37,942 nt of DNA. Source: Lachnospiraceae bacterium (GTDB lineage: Bacteria > Bacillota > Clostridia > Lachnospirales > Lachnospiraceae). This document shows positions 24,486 to 33,674 of this stretch, piece by piece. Numbering within the stretch: the first letter of the stretch is position 1; each line of letters opens with the position of its first letter. The translations under genes and the position numbers were made by a program. A model generated the notes under the pieces. The model was not told where the DNA came from and did not search any database. It was given only the letters and a program-made list of their open reading frames with translations. Location: the NCBI GenBank assembly GCA_022768825.1, contig JALEJB010000165.1:1-37942 (forward strand), written 5' to 3'.

Positions 24486-24916
24486 TGCAAACGAACATGA
24501 TGCTTCAGTTGGAAGTTCTCATCATTGGAACATAGATAAACAATTCCTTCAATCAAACCAATCAATGCCGGTATACCGGTCCAGCAAAAGCATAAGTACA
24601 AAATACCCATGCCGATCTTGCCCAGATAAAATTTATGTACACCAATTCCACCTAACAAAATAGCCAGTAATCCGGCAACGACTTTATTTTTCACAGGCCA
24701 TGACGGATTAATTCCCGTCATATAAACCGGCTGTGCCGCCTGCTGAATGATCACCTGCGGTTGTGGTTGTTGCTGCGGTTGCTGTACATAAACCGGCTGT
24801 GATTGCTGCAGCTCTTGTGCTACTTGCTTTACCGCAAGTTTTTCTCCGCAAAATTTACATTCTGATGCTCCCGGATCGATGGGAGCCCCACACTGTGGGC
24901 ATACATTTTGTGACAT
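24482..24916 (-). CDS. Zinc-ribbon plus TM2-domain membrane protein
   Basis: This is 144 residues. The N-terminus is a zinc ribbon (CPQCGAPIDPGASECKFCGE), followed by a Gln/Pro linker (QQPQQQPQPQVIIQQ) and a TM2 domain with two membrane helices (KVVAGLLAILLGGIGVHKFYLG and ILYLCFCWTGIPALIGLIEGIVYL). The GVHKFYLGK turn is the TM2 hallmark. The ribosome site is GGAGGATATATAAAT. It follows the small membrane gene by 21 bp. TM2 proteins of this type are often next to SPFH or stress-related genes, and their role is not known. Confidence 0.85.
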   Translation of the reverse strand: MSQNVCPQCGAPIDPGASECKFCGEKLAVKQVAQELQQSQPVYVQQPQQQPQPQVIIQQAAQPVYMTGINPSWPVKNKVVAGLLAILLGGIGVHKFYLGKIGMGILYLCFCWTGIPALIGLIEGIVYLCSNDENFQLKHHVRLQ

Positions 24917-24937
24917 ATTTATATATCCTCCTTTAAT

Positions 24938-25297
24938 TTATCTTTTACCCATAAGAAACATAGGTATGCTCACCAGACAATAGACAAAAAAGAATACCAG
25001 GTTTAAAAGCAGGAACAGCACAGAGTTCATCACCATAACCAGCATCAAATTCGTCACATGTAATAAAACGAGATAGACAATCGTAACCATAATTAACGGT
25101 ACAAAATATCCCACCTTGATCGACCTGAAAAAGACGTTTCCGAGGATCACGCAGCCCAATATCACCATACCCAATAGTTCAAACAACATTGCAATTCCAT
25201 AATTTTCCAACAAATCGATCTGTAACACTCCGAAAAACAGATATAAAATGATCGCATCATAAAAAAGATACAATCCTACTGACAAAATCTTTTTCAT
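24938..25297 (-). CDS. Small four-helix membrane protein
   Basis: This is 119 residues from the ATG at 25297 (MKKILSVGLYLFYD), chosen for the AAAGGTGG ribosome site; the open frame begins 7 codons earlier. Four membrane helices fill it (LYLFYDAIILYLFFGVLQ; AMLFELLGMVILGCVIL; FVPLIMVTIVYLVLLHV; FLLLNLVFFFVYCLVSI). The gene begins one base after the stop of the SPFH gene. I do not recognise a family. Confidence 0.7.
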   Translation of the reverse strand: MKKILSVGLYLFYDAIILYLFFGVLQIDLLENYGIAMLFELLGMVILGCVILGNVFFRSIKVGYFVPLIMVTIVYLVLLHVTNLMLVMVMNSVLFLLLNLVFFFVYCLVSIPMFLMGKR

Positions 25298-25298
25298 A

Positions 25299-26345
25299 TT
25301 AATCCACCTTTTTTCCACACTCTGAACAGAATTTTGTTCCGGGTTTTAGTTTATTTCCACAGGCACAAATGCGCTCGCTATTATTACATCCACACTCGGG
25401 ACAAAACTTTGATCCTACAGGTATTTGTGCGTGACATTGCACGCATTCTTTCATTTCTTCCTTGTGCACCGGATTTCCAACCGTCTGATTCATAGTAGCA
25501 CCGAGAGACATTGCAGCGCCGAGTCCGACTCCTCCTGCCACAAATGCACCGGCAACACCACTCTGATTATTTGCAGCCCCCTCATATACATCAAAGGAGC
25601 GTTTTGTCGCATATCTGCCATCACCCATAATCTCAAATGCCGCTTTGTCCTCAAGAATTTTATTGATCTTTTCAAAATCCTCATCCGGGAAGTTGATTGA
25701 CTGTATATAAAAATTGGCAACCGTAAATCCAAAGTGTTCAAATTCAGAAGAAATCTGCGTTTTCACAGACTCCGATAAAGCTTCCAATTTTGTTGCGATC
25801 TCCAGTGCCGAAATGCCGGTGTTTATGATGGCATCCGCAATCGCAGACTTTGCTTTGATCACTAAGATTCCTCTAAAATATTCTTTTATTTTATCAAATT
25901 TCACGATATCCGACTTCTGCATGCCCCCGATCACTTCTTTGAACAAGGTTGTCACATCCAATACGCGAAGTCCCATCTGACCAAACGCACGAATCCTAAG
26001 TTTCACATAATATTTTGGATCAATCAATTGAATCGGATCTGTCGTACCCCAATTGATATCCAGCTTCACCGTTGTGTTTACAAAATAAACTTCCGCGCTA
26101 AATGGTGTTCTTCCTCCAAATGGCATATTTATTAATCGTTTTAAGATTGGTAAGTTCTCGCTTGTGAGCGTATATGTACCGGGATAAAAGACATCTGCAA
26201 TGGTTCCGTTTTTCATAAACAACGCATTCTGTCCTTCCTGTACAATTAACTGGGTTCCCAAAACCAGTTCCTCTGATGGATATTTATAGATCAACCAGTC
26301 GCGACTCTTTAATCCATCAAATCTAACCACATCAATAATAGCCAT
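25299..26345 (-). CDS. SPFH-domain protein with C-terminal zinc ribbons (YdjI-like)
   Basis: This is 348 residues from the ATG at 26345 (MAIIDVVRFDG), with GGAGGG before it. It has an SPFH core of the 'virion core protein'/COG4260 type (LIVQEGQNALFMKNG, VFYPGTYTLTSENLP; helical part about 150-235), a Gly/Ala-rich membrane-binding-like stretch (GVAGAFVAGGVGLGAAMSLG) and two zinc ribbons at the C-terminus (CVQCHAQIP.GSKFCPECGC and CACGNKLKPGTKFCSECGKK). In Bacillus the related YdjI acts at the membrane with PspA/LiaH-type stress proteins. It is the first gene of the unit, transcribed away from an XRE regulator. Confidence 0.85.
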   Translation of the reverse strand: MAIIDVVRFDGLKSRDWLIYKYPSEELVLGTQLIVQEGQNALFMKNGTIADVFYPGTYTLTSENLPILKRLINMPFGGRTPFSAEVYFVNTTVKLDINWGTTDPIQLIDPKYYVKLRIRAFGQMGLRVLDVTTLFKEVIGGMQKSDIVKFDKIKEYFRGILVIKAKSAIADAIINTGISALEIATKLEALSESVKTQISSEFEHFGFTVANFYIQSINFPDEDFEKINKILEDKAAFEIMGDGRYATKRSFDVYEGAANNQSGVAGAFVAGGVGLGAAMSLGATMNQTVGNPVHKEEMKECVQCHAQIPVGSKFCPECGCNNSERICACGNKLKPGTKFCSECGKKVD

Positions 26346-26422
26346 GCTTTTCCCTCCGATATAATCTGACATTATTTCGTCTTTTTGACTATGAATGTAT
26401 AAAATCTAACTTTTTCTACAAT

Positions 26423-26451
26423 ATATTAACATATTATTGTTGTCATTTCAA
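26423..26451 (-). promoter_or_regulatory. Promoter of the SPFH/TM2 operon
   Basis: On the minus strand TTGAAA (plus 26446-26451), 17 bp and TAATAT (plus 26423-26428). It lies in the 188-bp gap shared with the divergent XRE gene. Confidence 0.6.
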
Positions 26452-26533
26452 CTTTTTTATCGTTTTGTAGTAGGCTATTTCATGATTTATATATTTTAAA
26501 ATATGTCCTATTAGCATAAGGAGATATTTATAT

Positions 26534-26848
26534 ATGGAAGATTTCGTGCGAAATAGAATTACTCAGCTTCGTCTGAACAAGGGATTATCCGAATATCAAC
26601 TAAGTTATGATTTGGGTCATAGCCGGGGATATATCAACAACATCACATCAGGAAAGTCGTTGCCTTCTATGAGTGAATTTTTTACAATCTGCGATTATTT
26701 CAATATCACTCCAATAGAATTTTTTGACAGCCGGCACGCAAATCCGGAACTGCTCTCTAAAGCAATCGAAGAATTACACTCTCTGGATGACGATGACATG
26801 TTGCTTATTCTTACACTCATCAAGCGCATAAAAAAACAGACCACTTAA
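26534..26848 (+). CDS. XRE-family helix-turn-helix regulator
   Basis: This is 104 residues. The helix-turn-helix is at about 10-65 (GLSEYQLSYDLGHSRGYINNITSGKSLPSMSEFFTIC, split here as LSEYQLSYDLGHSRGYI then NNITSGKSLPSM), followed by a short acidic helix (SLDDDDMLLILTLIKRIKK). AAGGAGA precedes the ATG. It is transcribed away from the SPFH operon and may regulate it. Confidence 0.85.
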   Translation: MEDFVRNRITQLRLNKGLSEYQLSYDLGHSRGYINNITSGKSLPSMSEFFTICDYFNITPIEFFDSRHANPELLSKAIEELHSLDDDDMLLILTLIKRIKKQTT

Positions 26849-26863
26849 TGCGGTCTGTTTTTT
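26831..26863. terminator. Bidirectional terminator between the XRE and 87-residue genes
   Basis: AAAAAACAGACC (26831-26842) pairs with GGTCTGTTTTTT (26852-26863). T-runs lie on both strands, so it can end both convergent transcripts. Confidence 0.85.
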
Positions 26864-26870
26864 TGCTAAA

Positions 26871-27134
26871 CTAATCCTCTTCTATGACGTGGATCTCCAA
26901 GAAATCAAAATCAATTTCTTCCACAAAACAATCCTTTGTAAACCTTGCTCTGGCATGACGTTTGAATTCCGCCACCGTAGCATCCAGCCAGATGGGTTTT
27001 CCCAGATCAAACTGCAGACAGGCCTGCTCTAAGCCCCGAAAGATCTTGTGGGTACGGGTGTCTTCGGATTCATCCACAAACGTATAATCCTTTAACAGGT
27101 GATTATCCTGTATCATTTTAAACCAGATTCTCAT
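26871..27134 (-). CDS. Conserved hypothetical 87-residue protein
   Basis: The protein begins MRIWFKMIQDNHLLKDYTF and ends in an acidic, beta-rich tail (FDFLEIHVIEED). It has GGAGAGG before the ATG, which lies immediately after the stop codon of the methyltransferase (TAGATG). I recognise no domain; this small protein paired with a TrmH-type gene fits a housekeeping role. Confidence 0.7.
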   Translation of the reverse strand: MRIWFKMIQDNHLLKDYTFVDESEDTRTHKIFRGLEQACLQFDLGKPIWLDATVAEFKRHARARFTKDCFVEEIDFDFLEIHVIEED

Positions 27135-27917
27135 CTATCCTCTCCGTTGTCTGTATGCTTCATACATCAGTATGCCTGCCGCCATCGCTGCGTTCAGCGA
27201 TTCCAGCTGACCTTCCATCGGGATGCGCAGATACTCCTTTGCCTGATCTGCGATCGCATCCGTCAATCCATTTCCTTCATTTCCGATCAGAAACGCAGTT
27301 GGCTTGGTATAGTCAAAGGCATCATAACTTTTCGTCCCCTTCAGGTGCGCCGCATAGGTACACACGCCCCTGTCATGCAAAAGCTCCAACGTCTCCTGCA
27401 GCTGATCCGTGATATAAAAAGGCATCCGGTAAATGCTGCCCATCGTAGCCCGAACCGTCTTCGGATGAAACAAATCCACCGTCTCCTTTGTCATAATGAT
27501 GCCGTCTATTCCGGCGCCTTCTCCGGTGCGAAACATCGTCCCCAGATTGCCGGGATCCTGAATATCTTCCAGCACCAACAATGTTGGTGCTTTCTTTTTT
27601 AAAAGATCATCCAGCGAATACTTCGGCATCTGCACCACGCAAAGAATTCCCTGGGGAGTCGTCGTATCACACACATGGGAAAATACCGTGTCTGACACTG
27701 TTTCATAGGAGACCGTCTTTCGTGCGACCTCTTCCCGTTGTCCGGGGACTGCGAGAAAGGACTCCGATACATAGACCTGCAAGAGCAATTCTGCCGGTGT
27801 CTCCCGAAACATCTTGATGCCTTCGACAACAAAGGCGCGCATTTCTCTGCGCGCCTTAGCTTTTTTATTCAATTGCATGATCTGCTTCATCTTCTGATTG
27901 GATGTACTGCTTATCAT
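27135..27917 (-). CDS. TrmH/SpoU-family RNA 2'-O-methyltransferase
   Basis: This is 260 residues with an N-terminal substrate-binding domain (KMKQIMQLNKKAKAR) and a C-terminal SPOUT knot domain: LEDIQDPGNLGTMFRTGEGAG (motif 1), IGNEGNGL (motif 2) and IPMEGQLESLNAAMAAGILMYEA (motif 3), the SAM-binding trefoil knot. It methylates a ribose in rRNA or tRNA. AGGAGAG precedes the ATG. The exact target is not visible. Confidence 0.9.
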   Translation of the reverse strand: MISSTSNQKMKQIMQLNKKAKARREMRAFVVEGIKMFRETPAELLLQVYVSESFLAVPGQREEVARKTVSYETVSDTVFSHVCDTTTPQGILCVVQMPKYSLDDLLKKKAPTLLVLEDIQDPGNLGTMFRTGEGAGIDGIIMTKETVDLFHPKTVRATMGSIYRMPFYITDQLQETLELLHDRGVCTYAAHLKGTKSYDAFDYTKPTAFLIGNEGNGLTDAIADQAKEYLRIPMEGQLESLNAAMAAGILMYEAYRQRRG

Positions 27918-27962
27918 GTAACTTCTCTCCTGTCAAAATCTGTGAAATCTGCAAAAAAATTC

Positions 27963-28937
27963 TTATTTTGAAAGATTGTTGCAGATCTGGAACTCATACT
28001 CGTCGATGGTCTTGGTCATAGCCAGTGCCTCATCAATATCGTAATCAACTAAGCATCCGCCCTGTGATGCAACAACACGGTTGCTCTTTCCTTCGCAAAG
28101 GAGATCCACTGCATAAGCACCCATCAGAGAAGCCATCATACGATCCTTGGCCGTCGGGCTTCCGCCGCGCTGCATGTGTCCTAAGATCGTCGCACGTGTC
28201 TCGACACCGGTCGCTGCCTCGATCCGTTTTGCCATAGAGGTAGAGTGTCCGATACCCTCAGCGTTGATAATGATATGGTGTTTTTTCCCTCTCTTACGGT
28301 TCTCGATGATATTATTGACCAGACGCTGCTCGTCATAATCATATTTCTCCGGAAGAAGAACGTCCTCTGCACCGTTGCTGATACCACACCACAGTGCGAT
28401 GTATCCTGCTCCGCGTCCCATTACCTCGATGATGCTGCAACGCTCATGAGAGGTGGATGTATCGCGGACTTTATCGATCGCTTCCATTGCGGTATTGACT
28501 GCTGTATCAAAACCGATGGTGTAATCGGTACAGGAAATATCCAGATCAATGGTTCCCGGTACACCGATGGTATTGATTCCAAGACCAGCCAGCTTCTGTG
28601 CTCCGCGGAAAGATCCGTCGCCACCGATGACGATGATTCCATCAATGCCATGCTTTTTACAGATCTCTGCACCCTTCTGCTGTCCTTCCGGAGTCGTAAA
28701 CTCCATACAACGTGCGGTCTGTAAAATTGTACCACCACGCTGGATGATGTCTGATACGTCCTGTTTCTCCATATCGTAGATCTCTTCCTGTAAAAGTCCG
28801 GCATATCCCCTCTGGATTCCTTTTACCTTTTTTCCGTTTGCGATGGCCTGTCTGACAACTGCACGAATTGCAGCATTCATTCCCGGTGCGTCTCCACCAC
28901 TGGTTAAAACACCAATCGTTTTAATCTCGTTCGCCAT
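27963..28937 (-). CDS. pfkA: 6-phosphofructokinase
   Basis: This is 324 residues. Family motifs are LTSGGDAPGMNAAIRAVVR (ATP site), IGGDGSFRGA, GVPGTIDLDISCTDYTIGFDTA (active-site TID(N/L)D region; here IDLDI) and VEVMGRGAGYIALW. It converts fructose 6-phosphate to the 1,6-bisphosphate in glycolysis. A strong AGGAGGATAT ribosome site precedes it. It follows dnaE on the same strand by 53 bp. Confidence 0.95.
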   Translation of the reverse strand: MANEIKTIGVLTSGGDAPGMNAAIRAVVRQAIANGKKVKGIQRGYAGLLQEEIYDMEKQDVSDIIQRGGTILQTARCMEFTTPEGQQKGAEICKKHGIDGIIVIGGDGSFRGAQKLAGLGINTIGVPGTIDLDISCTDYTIGFDTAVNTAMEAIDKVRDTSTSHERCSIIEVMGRGAGYIALWCGISNGAEDVLLPEKYDYDEQRLVNNIIENRKRGKKHHIIINAEGIGHSTSMAKRIEAATGVETRATILGHMQRGGSPTAKDRMMASLMGAYAVDLLCEGKSNRVVASQGGCLVDYDIDEALAMTKTIDEYEFQICNNLSK

Positions 28938-28990
28938 TTTATATATCCTCCTACATGTAAAATCACTCGAATAAATCTATCTTATCCATT

Positions 28991-31900
28991 TTAATATCTT
29001 TTCGAGTTGTTTTCAATAGACTTTTCAACAACTTTTACATTTTTTTCTTCAAAAATATCATAAAAACGCTTTAATAAGTCAGGTGTTACCGAAATATTCC
29101 AGTTTTTCGGAAGCCGCTTCACTGCTTTGATGCCTGAAATATAGATGACCACCTCATCATTTCCTTCACTTTCGCGAAGCATTTCATATAAATTGTTCTC
29201 GATTGCGGCATACTGCTCCTTCGACGCAAACTGGATCCAAAGCTCCCGTTTGGTACTCTCAAAAGGAATCAGTCGTTCACAGATGAGCTTTCCGTTTTTC
29301 TCTTCCTCCACATTCGCGTGTCCGACGATGAATACCTTGGCTTCATTCACAAGCAGGTTTCGATTTCTTTCATAGTCGCGCGGAAATACGATGACCTCTA
29401 ACGTTCCCACCAGATCTTCAATCGTGAGAAATGCCATTGTCTGATTATTTTTGGTATATTTGATGGAGCAGTCCGTGATCATACCACCTACCGTCACCTG
29501 CGCGCCGTCTTCGACCTTGGTGCACCCATTCTCCTCATCATACAAAAAGTCATTCGTGGTGGCGGTAATATTTTTGCGCCATTTTTCCTCATATTCTTCC
29601 AGCGGATGTCCGCTGACGTAGACGCCAAGCACCTCTTTTTCATTGGCCAGCAAGGTCTCTTTCTCGTACTCGTCTACATTTGGCAGCGATATCTCATACT
29701 CCTGCCTCGTATCCTCACTGGCAAAATCAAACAGCGACATCTGTCCTTCGATGGAGCCTTTTTTATCCTGCTGCACCTTATCCATGATCTTTGGATAGAC
29801 GAGCATTTTCTGATAACGGTTGCCCGGCAGACAGTCAAAGGCGCCTGATTTGATCAGATTCTCGATCGCACGGCGGTTCACTTCTTTGCCACTCATGCGC
29901 TCGATGAAATCCCCAAGACTGGTGAAAGGTCCGTTGGCATTTCGCTCCGTCACGATGGCTTCGATCACCGGCCTTCCGATACTCTTGATGGCATTCATGC
30001 CGTAGCGGATATTTCCACCCGATACCGAAAAATCTCCTTCGCCCTCATTGACATCCGGCGACAAAATGGTGATCCCCATCCGGCGACAGGTCAGGATATA
30101 TTCAGACACTTTTGTCGTATGATCCTTAACTGAGGTCATCAGTGCTGCCATAAATTCTACCGGATAATAATACTTCAAATAAGCAGTCTGATAAGAAACC
30201 ACCGCATAAGCTGCCGCATGGGATTTGTTAAAGGCATACTTTGCAAAATCGATCATCTCGTCGTAAATCTTATTTGCAACCGCTTCCGGGATGCCGTTTG
30301 CGATACAGCCCCTGACACCCTGTTCCTCATTGCCGTATACGAAGTTCTTTCGCTCCTCTTCCATGACATACGTTTTTTTCTTTGACATGGCGCGGCGGAC
30401 CAGATCGCTTCGTCCCAGCGTATAGCCTGCCAGATCCCGGACGATCTGCATGACCTGCTCCTGATAGACGATGCATCCGTAGGTCGGTGCCAAAATCGGC
30501 TCTAACTGGGGACAATCATACGTGATGGAGTCTGCGTTATTTTTCCCCCGGATATACGCCGGAATAAAGTCCATCGGGCCCGGTCGGTACAGAGAAATTC
30601 CGGCGATCACATCTTCCATGCTCTGGGGTTTTAATTCCTTCATGAAGTTCTTCATGCCGGCACTTTCCAACTGGAACACCCCCTCTGTCCTTCCGGTACA
30701 CAGGGATTCGTAGACTGCTTTATCATCATAGTCAATATGGTCCACATCGATCCACTGACCTGTCTTTTTCTGAATCAGTTTGCATGCGTCATTGATGACT
30801 GTCAGTGTGCGAAGTCCGAGGAAATCCATCTTTAATAGTCCCAGTTCCTCGATCGTGGTCATCGTAAACTGGGTGGTGATGACGTTGTCCGCGCCGCGGG
30901 AAAGCGGCACATATTCCTCCATCGGCTTCTGGCTGATCACGACACCCGCCGCATGGATCGAGGTATGTCTCGGCAAGCCCTCCAGTCGCTTCGCCATATC
31001 GATGAGCTTATGAACCGTCTCGTCGCTTTCATACATACCGCGAAGCTCCGGATTCATCTGTAGAGCCTTGTCGATGGTCATCCCCAGATCCGTGGGGATA
31101 CTTTTGGAAATCTTATCCACAAATGCATAGGGCAGATCCATCACGCGACCCACATCGCGGATGACACCGCGGGCCGCCAGCGTACCGAAGGTGACGATCT
31201 GCGTCACACAGTCTTTGCCGTATTTTTCAATGACGTAATCTATGACCTCCTGACGCCTTTCATAGCAGAAGTCCACGTCAATATCGGGCATGGATACACG
31301 CTCCGGATTTAAAAAGCGCTCAAACAGCAGGCTGTATTTGATGGGATCGATGTTGGTGATTCCGGTGGTATATGCCACCAGACTTCCTGCGGCACTGCCG
31401 CGCCCCGGTCCTACCGGGATGCCGTTTGTTCTGGCAAAATTGATGTAATCCCACACGATCAGAAAATAATCCACGTAACCCATCTTCTCGATGATGTCCA
31501 GCTCGTATGCAAGCTTTGGCTCCAGTGTCTCATAGCTGTCCGGATAACGTTCTTTCAAGCCGTCATAGCATAGTTTTTTCAGATATTCGAGAGAGGTGTA
31601 GCCATCCGGCACATCAAAGTGCGGCAGCTTGGTATTGCCAAACTCGATCTCCACATGACAGCGGTCCGCAATCTTTTGCGTATTTTCCAGTGCCTGCTTT
31701 GCATAGGGAAAAAGCTTTGCCATCTCCTCTTCGCTTTTGACGTAATACTGACCGCCCTCGTAGCGCATGCGATTTTCGTCGGATAATTTCGCCCCGGTCT
31801 GGATACAAAGTAAAATATCATGGGGTTCGGCATCCTCTTTATACGTGTAGTGACAGTCGTTGGTGACGATCAGCTCGATTCCGGTATCTTTGGAAAGCTG

Positions 31901-32473
31901 CAGCAGACCTGCGATCACTTTCTGCTGTGCCGGAATGCCATGATCCTGCATCTCCAGGAAGAAATTTCCCTCACCAAAAATTCTCTGATAACGAAGTGCC
32001 ACCTCTTTTGCCCCTTCGTAATCATCTTTTAGCAGTTCTCGCGCGACCTCTCCTGCCAGACAGGCGGAGCAGGCGATGATTCCCTCGTGATAGGTCTCCA
32101 GCACTTCCAGATCGACCCTCGGCTTGTAGTAGTAGCCTTCCGTGAAGCCTTTGGATACGATCTTGACCAGATTAGCATAGCCCTCGTTGTTCTCTGCCAG
32201 CAGGATCAGATGATAGTAGCGCTCCTCGCCTGCACCCCGCTCGCGGTCGAATCTGGAGCCGGGAGCCACATATACCTCACAGCCGATGATCGGATTGATG
32301 TCTGCTTCCTTGCACGCTTTGTAAAAATCAATGACACCATACATCACCCCGTGATCGGTGATGGCGGCTGCCTGCATCCCCAGTTCTTTGACACGGGCAA
32401 CATATTCTTTTATTTTATTCGAGCCGTCCAAAAGGCTGTACTCGGTATGTGTATGCAGATGGACAAATGACAT
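28991..32473 (-). CDS. dnaE: DNA polymerase III alpha subunit DnaE
   Basis: This is 1160 residues from the ATG at 32473 (MSFVHLHTHTEYSLLDG) with GAAAGGGG upstream; the frame extends 11 codons further without a ribosome site. The PHP domain (HLHTHTEYSLLDG, AAAITDHG) comes first. The palm holds the catalytic PDIDVDFCYERR (near 395) and PGRGSAAGSLVAY before it. A finger and thumb region (SKKKTYVMEEERK, FAKYAFNKSHAAAYA), a helix-hairpin-helix region and a C-terminal OB-fold (VTVGGMITDCSIKY) follow. It is full length. In Clostridia, DnaE helps PolC at the fork. It is 42 bp downstream of mrp. Confidence 0.95.
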   Translation of the reverse strand: MSFVHLHTHTEYSLLDGSNKIKEYVARVKELGMQAAAITDHGVMYGVIDFYKACKEADINPIIGCEVYVAPGSRFDRERGAGEERYYHLILLAENNEGYANLVKIVSKGFTEGYYYKPRVDLEVLETYHEGIIACSACLAGEVARELLKDDYEGAKEVALRYQRIFGEGNFFLEMQDHGIPAQQKVIAGLLQLSKDTGIELIVTNDCHYTYKEDAEPHDILLCIQTGAKLSDENRMRYEGGQYYVKSEEEMAKLFPYAKQALENTQKIADRCHVEIEFGNTKLPHFDVPDGYTSLEYLKKLCYDGLKERYPDSYETLEPKLAYELDIIEKMGYVDYFLIVWDYINFARTNGIPVGPGRGSAAGSLVAYTTGITNIDPIKYSLLFERFLNPERVSMPDIDVDFCYERRQEVIDYVIEKYGKDCVTQIVTFGTLAARGVIRDVGRVMDLPYAFVDKISKSIPTDLGMTIDKALQMNPELRGMYESDETVHKLIDMAKRLEGLPRHTSIHAAGVVISQKPMEEYVPLSRGADNVITTQFTMTTIEELGLLKMDFLGLRTLTVINDACKLIQKKTGQWIDVDHIDYDDKAVYESLCTGRTEGVFQLESAGMKNFMKELKPQSMEDVIAGISLYRPGPMDFIPAYIRGKNNADSITYDCPQLEPILAPTYGCIVYQEQVMQIVRDLAGYTLGRSDLVRRAMSKKKTYVMEEERKNFVYGNEEQGVRGCIANGIPEAVANKIYDEMIDFAKYAFNKSHAAAYAVVSYQTAYLKYYYPVEFMAALMTSVKDHTTKVSEYILTCRRMGITILSPDVNEGEGDFSVSGGNIRYGMNAIKSIGRPVIEAIVTERNANGPFTSLGDFIERMSGKEVNRRAIENLIKSGAFDCLPGNRYQKMLVYPKIMDKVQQDKKGSIEGQMSLFDFASEDTRQEYEISLPNVDEYEKETLLANEKEVLGVYVSGHPLEEYEEKWRKNITATTNDFLYDEENGCTKVEDGAQVTVGGMITDCSIKYTKNNQTMAFLTIEDLVGTLEVIVFPRDYERNRNLLVNEAKVFIVGHANVEEEKNGKLICERLIPFESTKRELWIQFASKEQYAAIENNLYEMLRESEGNDEVVIYISGIKAVKRLPKNWNISVTPDLLKRFYDIFEEKNVKVVEKSIENNSKRY

Positions 32474-32515
32474 ATGTGCCCCTTTCTTTCGTGTTTTCCA
32501 CAGCAAGAGCCATGA

Positions 32516-33361
32516 CTATACGTTCTTTAAGATCTCCACGCCCGCATCGAATGCGCTGTGGTCTTCGTCGTAAAAGGTTCCCGCGTCTGCGGCAGTGGCC
32601 TTCTGCGGCTCAATCGGAAGCTTTGCAAATACCGGTAATCCCAGCTCTGCTGCCACCTCATCCACATGGCTCTGTCCGAAGATCTCTAATTTTTTTCCAC
32701 AATCCGGACATGCCACATAGCTGAAATTCTCTACGATTCCCAGCACCGGAACCTTCATCATGGCAGCCATGTTGTAGGCTTTTTTGACGATCATCTGTAC
32801 CAGCTCCTGCGGCGAGGTGACGATGACGATGCCGTCGATTGGCAGTGACTGAAACACCGTAAGCGGCACGTCTCCGGTTCCGGGCGGCATATCTACAAAC
32901 AGGTAATCCAGTTCGCCCCATGCCACGTCCGTCCAGAACTGTTTGACTGCTCCGGCGATGACCGGTCCTCTCCAGATAACCGGCTGTTCCTCGTCATCCA
33001 TCAGCAGATTGATGGACATGATTGGAATGTTTTCTTTTGATACCAACGGAATGATCGCATCGTCTGTTCCAAAAGCGGTTCCGTGTACACCGAACATCTT
33101 CGGGATCGATGGTCCGGTAATGTCCGCATCTAAAATTCCCACCTGAAATCCGGCTTTGTGCATCTGGGATGCAAGGCTTGCCGTGACAAAGGATTTGCCG
33201 ACGCCGCCTTTTCCGCTGACAACACCAATTACTTTCTTAATCTTTGAGCCTGCGTTTGGAAGCTCCTTTTGGATTTTGCTGCCTCCCTGATTACTTGCGC
33301 ATCCCTCGCAGCTTGATTTTCCGCAGCTTGATGCATTGCTGCAATTACTATTTTCTGGCAT
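32516..33361 (-). CDS. Mrp/NBP35-family Fe-S cluster carrier ATPase
   Basis: This is 281 residues. An N-terminal Cys-rich stretch (NCSNASSCGKSSCEGCASN) is followed by the deviant Walker A GKGGVGKSF (near 48), the Walker B-like LFVDMPPGTGDVPLTV and a CPDCGKK pair (CxxC) near 220. Mrp-family proteins carry and transfer Fe-S clusters. AGAAGGAG precedes the ATG. A repeat element lies directly upstream. Confidence 0.9.
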   Translation of the reverse strand: MPENSNCSNASSCGKSSCEGCASNQGGSKIQKELPNAGSKIKKVIGVVSGKGGVGKSFVTASLASQMHKAGFQVGILDADITGPSIPKMFGVHGTAFGTDDAIIPLVSKENIPIMSINLLMDDEEQPVIWRGPVIAGAVKQFWTDVAWGELDYLFVDMPPGTGDVPLTVFQSLPIDGIVIVTSPQELVQMIVKKAYNMAAMMKVPVLGIVENFSYVACPDCGKKLEIFGQSHVDEVAAELGLPVFAKLPIEPQKATAADAGTFYDEDHSAFDAGVEILKNV

Positions 33362-33374
33362 AATATTTCTCCTT

Positions 33375-33671
33375 CTATTTTTTTCATTTTTAAGACATTG
33401 CGAAACTCAATGAATGTGTCGTTTTGGATCATACGAGCACATGTATCACAGAGTTGTGTTGCCCCCTCGCTTACACTCGGCGGCATACCGTCGAAACCAT
33501 GCAAATATGAACTTCGTTCATATGGGTTTCTCCTCACGCTCTCGCTACTTGTCGCTGGCAGCGGTACATAAGTGACCAAAATACGGTCACTAAGTACCAG
33601 CCGCTCCAAAGTACCTGTAAGATACATGTGACTACGTATTCCCTATCTACGTAATTCATGAGTTTCGCAAT
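33375..33671. mobile_element. MITE-like foldback element
   Basis: About 50-bp terminal inverted repeats are visible: ATTGCGAAACTCA...CACATGTATC (33397-33446) and its reverse complement (33621-33671). Inside are hairpins ATATGAAC/GTTCATAT (33505-33523, enclosed by GAAACC/GGTTTC) and GGTACATAAGTGACC/GGTCACTAAGTACC (33563-33597). No transposase is present. A minus-strand open frame crosses it (residues starting MYLTGTLERLVLSD), but it runs into mrp in the wrong frame and is better read as part of the repeat. Confidence 0.65.
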
Positions 33672-33674
33672 TTT

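Noticed and set aside
27688-27698. GTGTCTGACAC inside the TrmH-type gene
   Set aside because: It lies in the conserved 'VSDTVF' segment of this protein family, lacks the repeat's flanks, and is likely chance.
33229-33627. A 132-codon minus-strand open frame between mrp and mtnA
   Set aside because: It overlaps the start of mrp in another frame and is made of the MITE-like repeat; no ribosome site and no known domain.
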